From Harmothoe impar (Eukaryota; Annelida; Polychaeta; Phyllodocida; Polynoidae), in the NCBI GenBank assembly GCA_947462335.1, contig OX381717.1, forward strand, positions 49,271,523-49,335,522: 64,000 bases of DNA, in the 5' to 3' direction. A program made the translations under genes and the position numbers. Below, piece after piece: positions 8,785 through 20,300 of the stretch; positions within the stretch are counted from its first letter, which is position 1; each line of letters begins with the position of its first letter. The notes under the pieces were generated by a model. The model saw only the letters and a program-made list of their open reading frames with translations, made no database searches and was not told the DNA's origin.

Positions 8785-8994
8785 AGATATAGCTGTCTCT
8801 TTCCCGTCCGCATGACCATCAATCCTGTTCAGCCGAGTATCTAATTTGTTCTGTCGGGCATTCATCAAGTTATAAAGTCGGGTGTATCTCTCAGCTACAG
8901 TATTTTCTCGTGCATGGACCATGGTAGGTCCGGGCAGGGTAGCAGTAAGACCAAGTACCATGACCAACACCGAGCTTACAGGAGGAAGCCCCAT
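8785..8994 (-). CDS. FReP A exon 1 (signal peptide and helical stalk)
   Basis: 70 codons from ATG 8994, ending at a GTGAGTATT donor, phase 0. It opens with a hydrophobic signal peptide (VSSVLVMVLGLTATLPG), followed by a short charged stalk with AERYTRLYNLMNARQ. It is nine residues longer than the copy B exon. Confidence 0.8.
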
Positions 8995-9583
8995 GTTGAA
9001 ACGATGTCCCTATCATTCATTCCCAGTCTATTATATGCCTCTTCACAAATGGGGCATATAATTAGGCAAATATGATTCACTGATATGAGACCTAGTAACC
9101 TATTACCCTGGTCTGAAACTAGGGCTCGATTGGGCTAGGTCTGATGACACTGCCAATAAAACAGCCATATGACGACTTAGACCAGTAGGTCATAAAAATG
9201 GCAGGGGGAGGCAACCATCCAACTATGTTTTCTGTGAATTCTTTTGATGGTGTATGTGGTTAGGATCATGCAATGTTCAGTAAATGGTGCATGGATATAC
9301 GGTAAATTCCGCCATACTACCAGTGGGTTGTACGTGAACCAAACATAGCTTTCATTTTATACCAAACATACCTATAGGGTGCAGGTTACAAAAGGATTTT
9401 TATCACTACAGAACAGTAATGAAATATAATTCAGATCTAAAAATGGATTATAGGATTCTCCTGAGTTGGGGGTGTGGGTTATACATGAGATGCGCGTAAC
9501 ACGTGGATACACTCAAAAAATTGCCCACACAGCACTGCTGAGTAGTTAGTTCCAGGTGGAATTCGCAATGCTATTTTGGCCAT
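8995..9583. other. Non-coding stretch upstream of FReP A
   Basis: No gene is supported. It contains the 5' flank of copy A and AT-rich unique-looking sequence. Confidence 0.5.
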
Positions 9584-9861
9584 ACAAATTACCATTCGCA
9601 TGTAATATTACATTTCTATAAGTCAAGATAATGCAATTTGTAGTGTTAAAGGGGCAGTCCCACCACTAGCGCGGCTATCACATAGTAGACTAGAACAGTA
9701 CTAGAATGTTGAATGGGACACGCTCAGTGATTATGCCGCTTTAAGGAACTCCAAACCTATTAGAAGGTATGCTTACCACTCACTGGCACTCACTATTTGA
9801 TGCAGAGATTCTAGTTTCGGGCATAAACAAGTATGTATGTGTGTTCAAGAGTTCTATTTAT
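9584..9861. repeat. Direct repeat flanking the DIRS-like element, left copy
   Basis: Matches 12322-12495 from ACAAATTACC to TTCTATTTAT (ATTCTAGTTTCGGG and AAACAAGTATGTATGTGTGTT are shared) but contains an extra 91-bp insertion. Either these are remnants of the element's own repeats or a duplicated flank. Confidence 0.75.
9650..9740. mobile_element. 91-bp MITE with TTAA target duplication
   Basis: Starts AGGGGCA and ends TGCCGCT, flanked by TTAA at 9646-9649 and 9741-9744. The right-hand direct repeat (12322-12495) has a single TTAA and no insert at this point, so it is an empty site. A related copy lies at 24303-24392. TTAA targets are used by piggyBac and Kolobok transposases; which one applies is not decidable. 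Confidence 0.8.
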
Positions 9862-10094
9862 GCACAGTATAGATCTATACCCGTATAGACCTCGGGCGGG
9901 GGGCGTGGCCGCGAACGATTGGAGTAGTTTCCTCCTGCGCTCCTGGGGGGTGCCAGCGGCGCCCTAGGAGTTCCAGTGCCCGCCGGGAGGTGGTGCCGCG
10001 GTGTGAAGTCATCTCCCAGTGTGACATCACCAGCTGCGACGTCGCTTAGCGACCATTCTATCTGTTGTGGGTGGACTAGATAAGGCCACTCCGT

Positions 10095-10703
10095 TTGAAT
10101 CTGGGTCAGTCGGCCGGTCAACTTCCGAGTGTACGCACCTCCAGTGGTTTTGAAAAAATTTTCCCGAGAGCTACGAGTTCCCGAGGGCTACTACAACTCC
10201 CGAGGCTACTACAGGTCAGAATGGTGCATACCAAGAAGTCTCCCAAGAGGGTTTGCCGGCCGGCAGAGCAAGAAGAATGGAGCGCAGCAACTCAGGCCCG
10301 AGAGCTGTTCGAGAGGATGAGGGCTTCGATGACTGATACCGAGGGCAGGCTGGCGAGGGTCGAGGATGGTTTCTCAAGGATGGCGGACATGATGGGCAAG
10401 ATGCAGGACTCCCTGGACAAGTTGTCGTCACCAGAGGCGTCAGGGTCGTCAGAGGGTCGTAAGAGCAGGGGGAGGCATCAGTCGTCCCCGAGAGCTGAGA
10501 GGTACACTTCAAGTTCACCCTTGAGTTCTCCACGTCCCGAGGGCCCCAGGAGGAGACGGTCAGCCACCAGGTCTAGATCCAGTAAGAGATTTTCCCCGTT
10601 CAATCTGAGAAATTTCATAGATAGAGAGGTTAAAATTGAATCCTTCGAGGCATTATTGTTAGTTAATGTACACACTTTGCTAGCTCTGGTCAAGCAAGAC
10701 TAG
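10095..10703 (+). pseudogene. Gag-like ORF of the DIRS-like fragment
   Basis: 202 codons. A more likely start is Met43 (10221), giving a peptide that begins MVHTKKSPKR, followed by a coiled-coil-like segment (residues about 65-115, LFERMRASMTDTEGRLARVE) and a Ser/Arg-rich tail. Position ahead of an RT frame and the Cys/His remnant downstream support a Gag role, but sequence similarity is not diagnostic. Confidence 0.45.
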
Positions 10704-11259
10704 CCGATAGATGGTTTGCTAATCCATATGGAATTGCTGTGTGAAAAGGCGTTAACTAAAGTATATAGGACCAGTTCTCTGATCGCCTATGATAAATCAG
10801 TTAGGGCTAGGGCTGACGACAAGGGCCCAGAAGTGTTTGGGGTAGTTTCAAATAGCAATGTCCTCTGGGTCTAAGGGTGGGGAGAAAAGGCCTTGCTTTG
10901 CCTTCAACAAGGGCCAGGGCTACAGCAACCAGGGCTGCAAATACCAGCACATATGCATGTTCTACCGCAGCTCGTCTCATGGTTCTTCGACTTGTGGTAA
11001 CTCAAACCCTAAATCTGATGAATAGGGAGGTAAGGGTAGACCCTGGTTGGGTGGTGTCGACAAAGGTCCCGACAGGGTTAATGCCCATGATTTGTTTGGC
11101 CCCAGTAATTTCCCCTACAGATTGAACCCTAATGCAGGGGTTTTTATTCCTAGAAAAAGTAGGGGGGTGGTAGACACCGTTGATACTAACTCTATAGTGT
11201 CTGGTTTCGGCCAGGGGTGAGATAGTCCTGGAGAAGTTTCTCACCTCTGTGGTTCTGAT

Positions 11260-12321
11260 ATGATTACTTTGAACCCCGAAGCTGTCCCGTTCGTCCCGGT
11301 AAAGATCCACCCCCCGCAGGTAGTAGCATATAAGTCTGGTCTAGATGTTTTTTCTAAGGCGTCAACTGAAGCGGGGCCCTGTCCGCTTGGTGAGTCTATT
11401 GATCCACCCGACAGGGTTCTTTTATTTTCCATTGATGGTGACCATGGTTTTCCTACCATTGCTGTTTATGAGGATTGCATTCAGGGTACCTGTGGCTGTA
11501 TTCATCACATTGGCTCAGAGTCCCAACTTAAGCGTTGCAGATTTGCCCACTTCATATTGGGTGCGGGTAATGTGTTCTATGGCCTGAGTAGTGACGCTAA
11601 GTTCATTTGGGAAGGTATTAACATGGGCTTTAAAATTGTTGACGAGGGTTATGACACTAGTTATAGCTGTAGTAATTATAAAACAATCCTGGAACCCAAA
11701 TTCTATTCTGAAATGTGTGATATTGGTAAGCAGGAGGTGGCCGAGGAGTACATCACCAAGGTTTCCAGCCCTCCCAGGTTTGTTCATGCGCTGGGAGGGG
11801 TGGAAAAATCTAATGGGAAACTAAGGCCTATAACAGACTGCTCTATGCCGGGTGACAAGGCTGTAAATAATTATATGGAGACCACTTACAGTCCTTTCTC
11901 TTATAACTCTGTATACACTGTGGTGGATCAGCTGGAGCAGGGCATGTTTATTGCTGTGGTCGATTTGAAATCCACCTATAGGTCGGTGGGTGTTTTTGCC
12001 CCTCATGCTGAGTTTCAAGGCTTTGCTTGGGATCTTGGCGAGGGGCTGGAATACTACAACAATAATAGATTGAGCTTCGGTTTGCGGTGCACCCCCGACA
12101 TATTTAATGCTACCTCTAACTTTGTCGTCAGGGTGGCAAGATCTTATGGGGTGGACATTGTAAAACTTAGAGAGACCCTTGATGAATGTCTGGGTAAGCG
12201 TTATGTACACAAAAAACGCCTTAAAAAAATTGGGGGCCTCATGTCCTCATGCTCCCAGATAGTTAGGGGGGGAGGACTTTCAGCCACAGGCTCTACGATC
12301 TGTGTGCCAGAGCTGTCCCCG
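11260..12321 (+). pseudogene. Truncated reverse transcriptase, catalytic box deleted
   Basis: Shows GKLRPITDCSMPGDKAVNNY, a first catalytic Asp block (FIAVVDLKSTYRSVGV) and RLSFGLRCTPDIFNATSNF, all typical of tyrosine-recombinase retrotransposon RTs. Where the family has its YLDD box after VDIV, the sequence jumps to RETLDECLG, so the catalytic aspartates are missing. The frame then runs into the flanking direct repeat. Inactive. Confidence 0.7.
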
Positions 12322-12495
12322 ACAAATTACCGTTCGCATGTAGTATTAGTTTCTGTAAGTCAAAATAATGCAATTTGTAGTGTTAAGGAGCTTCAAACCT
12401 ATTAGAAGGTATGCTTACCACTCACTGGCACAGATGCAGAAATTCTAGTTTCGGGAATAAACAAGTATGTATGTGTGTTAAAGAGTTCTATTTAT
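12322..12495. repeat. Direct repeat flanking the DIRS-like element, right copy
   Basis: Counterpart of 9584-9861. It lacks the 91-bp MITE and also a short segment (CACTATTTGATG region). Confidence 0.75.
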
Positions 12496-12681
12496 ATTGA
12501 ATAACCTAGTCTTATATAAGGCATTCAATAGCAGATCATGCAATAAAATCTGGCACAAGCAATGCGACATGATGTTGCAATGTAAAACGCTTTTATTTCC
12601 TAATTGATCCATCAAATAACAAATATATATGTCCAGTTGAGGTTTTTTCCTGACCAATTATTTTTACCGTTTGGGCAACTA

Positions 12682-13995
12682 AAGAGTTTGGATGCAAAAC
12701 GACATAAGCGCCAAAATATAAAAACGGGAAAAAATTGGTCACAGCCATAACTTAGGGCAAGATAAAAAAAATTGTGGAAACATTATTTTTTAAATATATC
12801 CTCAAATAGTATATAGAGCCTGCCTAAAACGCAGGTTTTTTTTGCAAAACGACATATATCCACCTTACTAGACATTGTTTCTGTATACATGTGTAGGGGC
12901 ACGAATAATACATGTACATATAGGTCCGTGGAGTCAGAGCGGGAAGTGCCTCCAGCGGACACTAGGTGGCAACACCTATGCCATGTCCTTTCGGTTATCC
13001 GGTAATGGAGCCAGGCAGGGCACTCCAGACGGCGCTACGGAGGAGTGCCACGTCAACACTGCTTGGTCCGCGCTCAGGGTATATAAGAGGCTGAGGTTGG
13101 CTACCTCAGAGAGTTCGTCCCAGGACGAGCTCTGACCCACACCTTTCGTACCTTCGTTACCACTTTGATAGGGGCACCTACACCCCTCCCACACTATGGC
13201 TCCTGCACCAGCCATGCTGGCTCAGGACCTGATCGTCCGGTGTTGCTAACTTCGAACTATCGATAGAACCCTGTGCATCTTCGAATGGTTAAAAGACCAA
13301 GTGAACCGAGTAGAAACCTTCGTGTACTTTTGAGGCTGTGATCGAATAAAACCTGTTGCATTCAAACCGAATTTGGAACCTGTGTTCTCGTGTTACGTAT
13401 ACGAAACCCCTACACATGTATGACTCTCAATTCCTGCATGTGAAATGTCTAAAATAAATATTATGACATATGATGTTGCTCTCTACTACCAAAGGTATTA
13501 CCTCAAAACGAAATGAGCACTCTTACTTCAAGGAAATGTGAAAAATGGACATAAAAGTGACATTTTATGATTATGTGGATTTATGTCGTTTTGCAAAAAG
13601 ACTGTTTTGGGATTTATGTCGTTTTGCAAAAAAACATAATTGGGCATATATTCATATATTTAAATCAAAGAAATATGATGCAAGGATCTTTAATGATTAC
13701 ATGTTGGTGTTTCATTGATGTCCTACTCAAACCAGAAACGTTAAATAAAAAAAGAAGCCTGTTACCAATTTAGGGGTAAATACAGAAAAACTGCTTTTGG
13801 ATTTATGTCGTTTTGCAAAAATTATATTCAATCAGCTATTTTCTCTTTCAATAATAATCAAGGATTTCAAAAATCAATATTTTATTTATTGCCCATTAGT
13901 GATTAAAAAATATATTCTCTATTCACCAAATTTGAAATGTGCTGTTATCTCAAAACTCACAAATTCGATTGATGTCGTTTTGCATCCAAACTCTT
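12682..13995. mobile_element. Inverted-repeat element with TTTTGCAAAACGACAT modules
   Basis: A perfect 24-bp inverted pair (12682-12705 and 13972-13995) containing GTTTGGATGCAAAACGACAT. The related TTTTGCAAAACGACATA motif recurs inside in both orientations (about 12840 forward; about 13578, 13613 and 13799 reversed). No transposase is seen. A solo LTR (12892-13414) was inserted into it later. Confidence 0.6.
12892..13414 (+). mobile_element. Solo LTR (523 bp)
   Basis: Begins TGTAGGGG and ends CCCCTACA, so it has a TG...CA inverted terminus, flanked by CATG on both sides (12888-12891 and 13415-13418). It contains a TATA box (TATATAAG, 13080-13087) and a polyadenylation signal (AATAAA, 13345-13350) in LTR order. 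Internal retroviral sequence is absent, so the LTR is a recombination remnant. Confidence 0.85.
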
Positions 13996-14149
13996 CAATT
14001 TTCTTTTGCAGAAACTCACAATTAATACCGATTTGGCATGAGAAAAAAGATTGGTATGTAGTGTTGGGAGCAGTAGAACCGCCATGTCCACACACAAATA
14101 TATATGTCCAGGAGAGAGTCCCATGATTTTAGTTCACTGTTGTGATGTT

Positions 14150-14394
14150 TCAGGGCTTCTTTCTCATCATCATTCTCGTTGCTTTCATGGATCTGTTACC
14201 CCCCTTCCAATGGTACCAATTAATACCTTTACCATATACATAGCTAGCATACATCCCATTCAGATTGGCAGCATGACAAGAGGCATACCACCACCCTCCC
14301 GCACTTATTTTAGCACAGGCATATGAATAGCTATTATCATTGTCCTGGTCAAATGTACTGAACTCTTCTCCATTGTGAGTTTTCATTGCATCTC
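14150..14394 (-). CDS. FReP B fibrinogen exon 3 with stop
   Basis: 245 nt encoding the calcium-loop-like FSTFDQDNDNS, the Cys of SCHAANLNGMY and the C-terminal MKATRMMMRKKP followed by TGA. Acceptor TTTTCAG. A partner Cys (YACAKISAGG) is present. Confidence 0.9.
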
Positions 14395-17300
14395 CTGAAA
14401 ATTAATAAAACAACACGCTTTCTTAAGTTCAAATACAAAACCCATCCATGTTTGGGATCATCACTTGACTAAGACATCCCCTCTTCTAATCAAGACCACC
14501 ATAGGGATTATTTCTATTTACTACCCACTATTATACGAAAACCCTGCACTTCTTAGACAACAGATCAATAGAGAAAATAGTGATATTAATTAAAGAGTGA
14601 GTAAGATCATGTCGCAGCACACCAAAAAGGTTTTATGATGTCAAATTGATGCAATTAAAATATCTTATACATTAAGGGAAAGTATTGTGACATGAACATA
14701 CCGGGAGGTGTACCTCCAGTGTACCCAGATACCGTAATCTTGTACTTCTGGGCCTCATCTTCAACCCAGAAAGAGCTATAGTCAGCATATACAACCTCAT
14801 CATCTTCACTTGTCAGTTCTATCTTGAGTTCATAGTCATGGTTCTTTGTGAGCTGGTGAATGTTCTCATTACCGAGCCAAAACTCTCCCTGCAAACTACC
14901 AAACCCAGTCTTGTAGGTGTTCCAGTCCTGATAGAAGTCAACACTGCCATTGTAGCGGGTTTGGAAGACCTGCATTTAAGACAACTTTTATCAGGAAATG
15001 GTCATTATTAAACTATGGAGGGAGGGGCGAGATTATTTGCATCTGTGCTAATCTTTTTGAGATGTTTATTAATTTTATCTAAAGAAACATACTCTTTTCA
15101 TGAAAGAGATGAAATATCTTTCCTTCCTCCCCTTAGGAGGGGGGAGATTTATTTAATCCCAAGCTCAAACCCTGTCCCTAACCCACCAACTGCCAACTTA
15201 TAACCATGCAGATTGACCCATTTTTACCTATAAACTAGGTAGCACAATATAAGACTGAAATTTCCGGTGACAGAATGAAGAAATAGGTTAAGGTCACTTT
15301 GAAGTAGCAATCTTCAAAATTCTACATTAGCAAGGAATACCAAGGCATATTTCCTAATGATATTACATTGATCCATATAATCCAAATAAAAGCAAAGTAA
15401 TGAGCATCATAGAGATAATCATGACTAAATATTTGAATACAAACTGTCCATCCTCCCCCATCTAATTCTTGTTCGCAGTATACATTCATGGGGTTGTTGC
15501 CATCTGGAGAAATGGTGTGGACACCTGAAGTGGTCATTCCATGCTCCAGGGCATCCTCACAACCTCTGTCCTCTGCAATCCAGAAAACATTACTGTATGA
15601 AAACAATACTGTACTAATTGCATACATGTATAAAGCCAAAAGCTACAAACCCCCAAACATGATAATAATGTTACATCACCAGACATAATATTATTATGTG
15701 ACATCACCATTGTGCATTTAACATAATCATATTTCATTATGTTATCATTATGCTCAAATAATTATGAGATCTATGATAGAAGGTGTTCGTGTTTTTGCAT
15801 ATAAAAAATTATGTTACTTAATGACATGGTGGAAACTAATATGGACTGATGCCTCCTGATGGGGGAGTATGTAGCACAACGGTTGATTGCCATGGCAGCC
15901 TGGTCCGCTATGGTCTGCTACAGTGTGAGCATCACTGGGTGGATCATTATCTAACCCCCCCCCCCCCCCCCGTGGACAGGAACAACATCTGAGGCAGGCT
16001 GGAGAAATAAGATTTTATTATGAGAATATTATAATAAAATGTTGGTTTGTATCTTTATGATACATAATAAATAATATTTGTGGATAAAATACACACAATT
16101 ATAAGGGGTACACATGTACCTAATATTGGAATGAATATGAGATATTGTACATATATTTATATTGTAGGGTGGGTGGGAGGTAAGTTGAGATGTTGTCCAA
16201 TGGACGTTTGGTTGTAGAATAAAGTTAGGAGAGGGTGAGGGTGGACGACCACAGTAGGTGTGGTAAATTGTAAATAGGTATGAATGTAGTCAAATAATAA
16301 TGGTATTGATTTATGACACTAGAGGGGGTATTTTAACAGTTGTTGGTTTCTCCCCACAGGGGGAGACAATGCGCCACAGCTGAGGCATAGCCCCATCGCG
16401 ACCACATTATCTAACCCCCCCGTGGACAGGAACAACATCTGGGGCAGGCTGGAGAAATAAGATTTTATTATGAGAATATTATAATAAAATGTTGGTTTGT
16501 ATCTTTATGATACATAATAAATAATATTTGTGGATAAAATACACACAATTATAAGGGCCAAACCTGCCAAAGTTATATTGTATAGAGGGTGTGGTGGGTG
16601 GGTAAAAATGACTAGACATTGTCTGTGATTCCTATGACTGCATGGCGCGACATAAGGCGTGGCTTACTGCCCTGCCACTTGTCTGGATGTAGGTCTGGTA
16701 GGCTTGTGACCTCCAGCCGCCAAACCTTTTCACCTCCAGTTCTGAGCAGCCGTTGGCAAATGCCGTTGTCGCCGCGGCTTTTCTGAGGCTGTGCAGTGTT
16801 AGTTTTTATATGTTCGCGCCAATGCCAATCAGTATCGGGTCCCAGGCCCGTCTCACGTCGTACACTGAGACCGGAAGTCGTGTGTCGGGGTACATCATCA
16901 GTGGGTCTTCCCTGGACCGCGTTGGGACGTCCTGTATGTGTCGGCGGACTGCAGCCACCGGACAGAGGAGGGGGTGCTGCACTGTGGATAGCCTCACGAC
17001 CCTCGACTGGCCCGTTTTCTGCAAGTTTTTGCCCCGCCTGAGAGTTAATGTCATGGAGTCTCCTGTTAACCGTATGTCTCCTCTTGTGAGGTGGGATATA
17101 CCTACGACCTGGTTCATGGTGTTTGGTATCACCTCGCTCTGGCGGAATGCTCCATAGAACATCACCAGCACTACTGTCCTTAGTATGTTGCCTTCCACTG
17201 AGTGTGGGATGCTGAGGACTGCTCTCTTGAGCATGCTGGCCTCTATAGGGTCCTTCACTCGTGGCTGGTACGCCTTGTTCCTGTACATGGCGTCCATCAG

Positions 17301-20300
17301 TCTTGATACCCGGAAGTGATATGCTGGGGCCGTATCCGCGCCCGTCATCATCATGAACATTCTTACATGTGTCAGATGGTTTCTGACTGTTGCTGGTGCC
17401 TTGACGTGTCGTGAGATGTATTCAAGATAAGCACAGATCGTGTGCACGTCTGGGTTCTGGATGTTGAGCTTCAGCCTCCTTGTGAATGCCGCGAACGTCC
17501 CGGCTGCTGAGGCGTGGTTTTTGTCTGTGCCTGGTGCCCGCGCGTTTGCCTGTCGGGAGGCCACATCCTGTTGCAGCGAGAGGTACACCGGATCTGCAAT
17601 ACATGACAGGGTTGAGGCTTTCAAATATTTGCAGGCATGGGTCAATGAGCTTGAGGTTATCTTTGTTTACTAAATTCAAGGCTGATTGACGGGATGTGTT
17701 GCTAAGGTGGTGTCTGCTTAGTGCATCCGCCAGAATGTTTTTCTTCCCTTCTATATGTTCATATATAATGTCTACCTGTAGGAGGGCCTGTGCCATCCAC
17801 AGTGCCCTAGCGGCCTGTAGGATTACCTTGTTCTCTCCCCTGCCGGATGTGAACACTTGTACACATACCTCATTGTCACACCAGACTCTGATATGAGAGC
17901 CTTTGTCTTTTGAACTGAGGAACTTGTTGACGGCCACCACTACATTAACCCCTTCTAACTCCGCTATGTTCTTGGCGCCGTCCTCAATCTCAGCTACCTG
18001 TAGGCCATATGCCCTGACCCCATCAGACCCCCCGATACCTGACAGGCATGCGTCAACTGCTATGTCCTTGACTGGGTCAGGCTTTGGAATTACTGCCACC
18101 CCATTCCACGCCCTGGAGAAGTCATTAAACCACTTAAGGTTGGAATGTCGGAATTAATGTTAATGTATTTTCCCCTCATGCCGCGGAGGGCCTCCAGCAG
18201 GCGACCTATGAACAGGCGGGCCGGACGTATACATTTGCCGATGTGGATGAGTTTACCTATCAGGCTCTATAGGTGCTTCTTTGTCATACTACGCTTCTTT
18301 ATGGTGTGACGTACCTGGTCTATTATGTCCGCCATTTTGTCTTCCGGGATGGTGAGGGTCATTTTCACGGCGCTAATATCGATGCCGAGCCACCTGACTG
18401 CCTTGGCGGGGCGTTGTGGTTTCTTCTTGGCCTCTGGGAGCCCGAGGTCCCTAAGGAGCCGCCGGGCCACTTTGAAGTCGCGCTGTCCCTTGGCCCTGGA
18501 TGATGAAATAATTACAATGTCATCTAAGTACATATAGGCCCGGACATTTTTTGTCGACAGAATGCTTGTTATTTTGGTGGCGACCCTTTGCATGTGCATG
18601 GAGCTGTTACGATCGCCAAATGGCATTGTGATGTCGCAGTAGAATTTGTCGTCCCATGCAATGTTGAGTAATGGCCACCCCAGTGGGTCACTCTTAAAGT
18701 TCTTATATGCCCGTTTTACGTCCAGTGACGAGAGATAGGCCTCGGGACCTTCCTCAACAAGTAGGTCAACAGTCGGGAGCGCGTGTACTCGCGGATCTCC
18801 GAAGACAGTGTTCTTGAATATATAACCATTAATTGACAACTCATGCGGAAATGTCATGTCGGATATTACCCTACGCTTGTCTGTGCCTCTTTTCTCTCTA
18901 GACATGAGGGTAGAACCGTGACACCATTCGCGAAATGGTGGAACCGTGAACGGCCCGACGAGGCCCCCCAATTTTGTCTCTTTTTCAATGAAGTCGCCTA
19001 TCTCATGTGGGTAGTCGAGGGCACTAGAGTGGTTGGGTATCCCCCTGGTATCAGATGTCGGGCCCATGTAGCCCAGGGGGAACCCATACCATAATAATGC
19101 CATTAGTTGATCGTCCTCCTCATTCCCCGGGGTCATGTGCTTTTCCCAGAAACTTAAGTTAAAGTGTGTGGGGAGCTCAATACGTGCCCCTATAGAGTTG
19201 GGGAGACCAGTTGCCCTTACTTGCTCATATGTGTCAATTATGTCAGTTGTTTTATCACATTGTATCATGGTCGGCCATGTGCCGCGTCTATGTGCGGCGA
19301 ATGCCTGGGGGGAGCTGTCTAACTCTTCGCGGAATGCATTACACTTACACATGTCCTGGATTGCAGCGAAGTCGACCCCGTACTGGATGCTCTCTGCTCG
19401 TATGGCTGCTGCACTGTCCTGCCCCACTGTCACCTGACCGTCGGCTTTGTCCGGCCGCGCGGTGCCGCTGTGCATGTCCACATGTGGCGTGTCTGAAGGG
19501 CTGTAACTGATAGGAGTGGCATTAACATCATATAACAAGCGGTATGTCATTTCAGAACTGTCTTTGACCCAAGGGCCGCCTGCATTAAGTATGTCGGCCC
19601 ATGTGCGGGTGCGTGTGTCACTGTGTGTGTGGGGGAGGCTGGCTCGGTGTGTTTCGGGGTGGGGGGTGTGCTGCTGCTGGCTGTGGTGCACACCCCCGCC
19701 CCGCTCCTCGTGCAGCGTGTAGTGGTGGGGAGGCAGGCGCGTGTGTGTAGACAAGGGACGGCCATGGGCGCCCCTGACACGCTCCCGCCCCGTCCCGCTG
19801 CCCGTGTGTGGCGCGGGTTGGCGTGCTATACCGTGTACAGCCCATCTCCCCCCACTGCTGTTTCCTGGTGTGTGGCTGTGTATACATCTCAGGACGTGGC
19901 CGGTCCGACATGGGAGGTGGGAGCTGATACTCTCCCCATGGACCCGTGCCTGCCCCAGTGGTGTATGTGAGTGGCCATCCCCCCTGGGTCGCCTGCATGA
20001 CCCTGCGTGTAGTGTGTATGTGACCCACCTCCTCCCCTCCTGCCTCCTGCGGCACCAGCCGGCGGCGAGTGGCAGTGTTTGAGCGTGGGGCTATGTGAGT
20101 GGTGGGTGAGGTGTGTGGGATGTGTGGTGTGTGAGGGTTGCGAGATACAGGTGTACGATCTGTGTGGGGTCTCGGGGTAGCTAACAGCCTCTCCTGGGCA
20201 TCCCTGGTGTCGTCCCCCACCCCACCTATATCGTCCTGATAGGCGGCCTGTATCATAAAGTCCAACCTGTCGGATATGCCCCGTATCTCCCCTCTTATAC

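Larger units (their letters stand above)
6912..8994 (-). pseudogene. FReP copy A: 5' three exons of a fibrinogen-related gene, 3' exons missing
   Basis: Signal-peptide exon 8785-8994, micro-exon 7533-7545 and first fibrinogen exon 6912-7039 are present in frame with good splice sites. The two following fibrinogen exons seen in copy B are absent before the viral-like element begins at about 6.7 kb. Either the insertion cut the gene or it displaced the remaining exons beyond the left edge. If the 3' exons are gone, the product would lack the ligand-binding half of the fibrinogen domain. Closest relative in the window: FReP copy B. Confidence 0.75.
9862..12321 (+). mobile_element. Decayed DIRS/Ngaro-like retroelement fragment
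   Basis: Contains a gag-like frame (10095-10703), a degenerate Cys/His region (about 10880-10985, reading CFAFNKGQGYSNQGC and then further Cys/His) and a broken reverse transcriptase (11260-12321). RNase H and tyrosine recombinase are absent. It lies between direct repeats at 9584-9861 and 12322-12495. Confidence 0.65.

Noticed and set aside
16753..17157. Plus-strand 134-codon frame
   Set aside because: Antisense shadow of the tyrosine recombinase.
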